NCBI GenBank assembly: GCA_024280945.1
Contig: JAMXLO010000143.1
Location: 27,115 to 91,114 of the forward strand
Direction of reading: 5' to 3'
Origin: Acetobacteraceae bacterium
GTDB taxonomy: Bacteria > Pseudomonadota > Alphaproteobacteria > Acetobacterales > Acetobacteraceae
Length of the DNA stretch: 64,000 bases
The notes beneath the pieces are model-generated. The model was not told the origin of the DNA, did no database searches, and worked only from the letters and a program-made list of their open reading frames with translations. Both the position numbers and the translations under genes were made by a program. How positions within the stretch are numbered: the first letter of the stretch is position 1; each line of letters opens with the position of its first letter. Shown piece by piece: positions 62,917 through 64,000 of the stretch.

Positions 62917-63657
62917 ATGGCGCGGTCAAGCGCAGTTCTATTGGGCGAGAATCGCCTCTTCCGAGATGGGATCCGGCAGATGCTCGCGGCGAGCAGCATC
63001 ACCGTCGTCGCCGAGGGGCGGGATGTGGGTGACGTCGTCGATGTCGGCGATCCGAATCCTGCCCCGGACCTTATTATTTTCCATGTGGCGTCAGATAGCT
63101 TTGCTGCGTCGCCGGTCGAATTCATCGATGAACTCCGCCGGCACTTCCCCGCGGCCAAGTTGGTTCTCCTGGCTGACCCAAGCGCGAAGCCCGTGCTCGC
63201 GGCCTTTGTCCAGGCTGATGTGAGCGCGGTTCTGCTGACCGAGATATCGGGCGAGATCCTCGAGCGTTCGCTTGACCTTGTGCTGTCGGATCACCGGCTA
63301 TTCCCGGCCGACATCATGTCATCCATCACCGGCGGCACGCGTTCCGAGAACGGCGACAATCATGCGTCTGATAACGATCGCGCCGATGAGGGCAACAATC
63401 ATCTGGCGCTGTCGCCACCTCTGTCCCGCCGGGAGTACCAAGTCGTACGTTGCCTGGCGATCGGCCTGTCGAACAAGACGATCGCTCGTGAGCTGAACAT
63501 CACCGAGGGAACGGTGAAGGTTCACGTCAAGGGCCTGTTGCGAAAGGTGAAGGCAGCAAACCGGACGCAACTTGCTATCTGGGCACTGCGCCAGGCGAAC
63601 CTTATGGGAATCGAGCCAGGTCGCCGTACCCCAACCAGCACGAGGCATGCCGCCTGA
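62917..63657 (+). CDS. LuxR/NarL-type regulator with atypical receiver domain
   Basis: 246 residues. The N-terminal receiver-like domain (about 5-125) keeps the fold pattern (AVLLGENRLFRDGIRQML, APDLIIFHVASDS, AKLVLLADPS) but not the chemistry. The acidic pair is Glu11-Asn12 and the phosphoacceptor Asp is replaced by His56 (IIFHVAS). A disordered Asp/Asn/Glu-rich linker (about 140-165) leads to a complete LuxR helix-turn-helix (LSRREYQVVRCLAIGLSNKTIARELNITEGTVKVHVKGLLRKVKAANRTQLAIWAL, about 169-224). It is thus a probable DNA-binding regulator not controlled by ordinary phosphotransfer. It follows the glycan operon and may regulate it. Confidence 0.85.
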   Translation: MARSSAVLLGENRLFRDGIRQMLAASSITVVAEGRDVGDVVDVGDPNPAPDLIIFHVASDSFAASPVEFIDELRRHFPAAKLVLLADPSAKPVLAAFVQADVSAVLLTEISGEILERSLDLVLSDHRLFPADIMSSITGGTRSENGDNHASDNDRADEGNNHLALSPPLSRREYQVVRCLAIGLSNKTIARELNITEGTVKVHVKGLLRKVKAANRTQLAIWALRQANLMGIEPGRRTPTSTRHAA

Positions 63658-63668
63658 CGCGGGGCCTG

Positions 63669-63763
63669 GTATCCGATCGCAGAGGAGCGTGAGCCGCTTG
63701 CGACACACGATCCGCCGCGTGAATCGGATACTCGAACCAACGAGCGACGTGCCGACTTTCACT
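63669..63763 (+). repeat. Dispersed palindromic repeat, copy B
   Basis: GTATCCGAT at 63669-63677 is the exact inverse of ATCGGATAC at 63723-63731. From here to 63763 the sequence is nearly identical to 14405-14500 (phnD-phnE gap), including the tail ...GCGACGTGCCGACTTTCACT. After 63763 the two diverge: copy A closes into its own hairpin, copy B runs into a MITE-like arm. Confidence 0.8.
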
Positions 63764-63880
63764 GCGGACTTCGGAACCAGAAACCACACTAGCATCGATG
63801 GTTTGCTAGTGTCCTCATCGATTCGGAAGTCCGCACCTAGCGGATCCACACTGTGACGGACTTCCCAATCGGGACACTAG
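63764..63880. repeat. MITE-like elements: one half arm and one 75-bp complete element
   Basis: GCGGACTTCGGAACC (63764-63778) then ACCACACTAG (63783-63792) matches the right arm of the 24150-24226 element with four extra bases. A second complete copy runs 63806-63880: CTAGTGTCC at the left end is the inverse of GGACACTAG at the right, and CGGAAGTCCG near 63823-63832 pairs with CGGACTTCC near 63857-63865. It ends four bases before the start of the last gene. Confidence 0.75.
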
Positions 63881-63884
63881 CGGC

Positions 63885-64000
63885 ATGACCGTAGACGCAG
63901 CGCAGGCTTACGCACCGGCCGCGCTGCAGGCGCTTGCCGCGTTCGGCGTCGAGCCGGCCGAACTGCGTCTCGTGCATCTGGGTGAGAACGTCACCTTCCG
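63885..64000 (+). CDS. Phosphotransferase-like protein (APH family), 3' end outside window
   Basis: ATG at 63885 opens a frame to the window end: about 38 residues, TVDAAQAYAPAALQALAAFG then VEPAELRLVHLGENVTFR. The phrase LRLVHLGENVTFR resembles the beginning of aminoglycoside phosphotransferase/homoserine-kinase-like domains (often SENATFLV). Only the N-terminus is present, so the call is tentative. A MITE-like repeat ends four bases before the ATG, leaving no room for a ribosome-binding site outside the repeat. Confidence 0.5.
   Translation, partial: MTVDAAQAYAPAALQALAAFGVEPAELRLVHLGENVTF

Overview
The window is high-GC DNA (by eye roughly two thirds G+C), densely coding on both strands. 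The gene content points to an alphaproteobacterium of the Rhodospirillales, most like the Acetobacteraceae. The evidence is the bamA-skp-lpxD-fabZ-lpxA-lpxI lipid A/outer-membrane cluster, a TPR gene next to ispE, the ETF-quinone oxidoreductase, a speF-like leader before ornithine decarboxylase, and alphaproteobacterial intergenic repeats. The genus cannot be told from the sequence. No rRNA, CRISPR array, prophage or intact insertion sequence was seen; there is one tRNA (Gln, anticodon TTG).

Layout. 1-3.6 kb: end of an RMD1/DUF155-type membrane protein, an agmatinase-family ureohydrolase, and ornithine decarboxylase behind a structured leader containing a 16-codon upstream reading frame (polyamine module). 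3.6-10.2 kb, minus strand: a porin, a small DUF4399-type exported protein, a class III cyclase-like protein fused to a formylglycine-generating-enzyme-like domain, glutaryl-CoA dehydrogenase and a DEAD-box RNA helicase. 10.3-16.3 kb, plus strand: a Tyr/Pro-rich exported protein coupled to a GH15 glucoamylase/trehalase-like enzyme, then a phosphonate-type ABC importer (phnC, phnD, two phnE). 16.4-25.8 kb, minus strand: a complete MdtABC-type tripartite RND efflux system with its own outer-membrane lipoprotein. 25.9-33.1 kb: a CitE-like lyase divergent from a five-gene branched-chain-amino-acid-type ABC importer, a small membrane protein and a class II aldolase-like protein.

33.2-45 kb, plus strand: bamA-skp-lpxD-fabZ-lpxA-lpxI (outer-membrane assembly and lipid A synthesis), a glyoxalase, ETF-QO, a TPR protein, ispE, and tRNA-Gln overlapping the ispE stop. 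45-50.3 kb, minus strand: small proteins, an ankyrin protein, TspO, and a translationally coupled trio (threonine-synthase-like PLP enzyme, MlrC-family metallopeptidase, D-threonine-aldolase-like PLP enzyme). 50.3-58.4 kb: a decayed IS1595-type fragment, a histidine-phosphatase-family protein, a D-aminopeptidase, two M20 peptidases, and an MBOAT O-acyltransferase with an SGNH-like partner. 58.9-62.7 kb: a surface-glycan operon (flippase, GT32-type glycosyltransferase, GINT1-like protein), followed by a LuxR-type regulator with an atypical receiver domain. The window ends in palindromic repeats and the start of a phosphotransferase-like gene.

Most striking are the polyamine leader with its small ORF, two families of dispersed palindromic elements with copies inside operons, a perfect 16-bp stem over the lpxI start, the ispE/tRNA overlap, and the uncharacterised glycan-modification locus (MBOAT, SGNH, flippase, GT32, GINT1-like).
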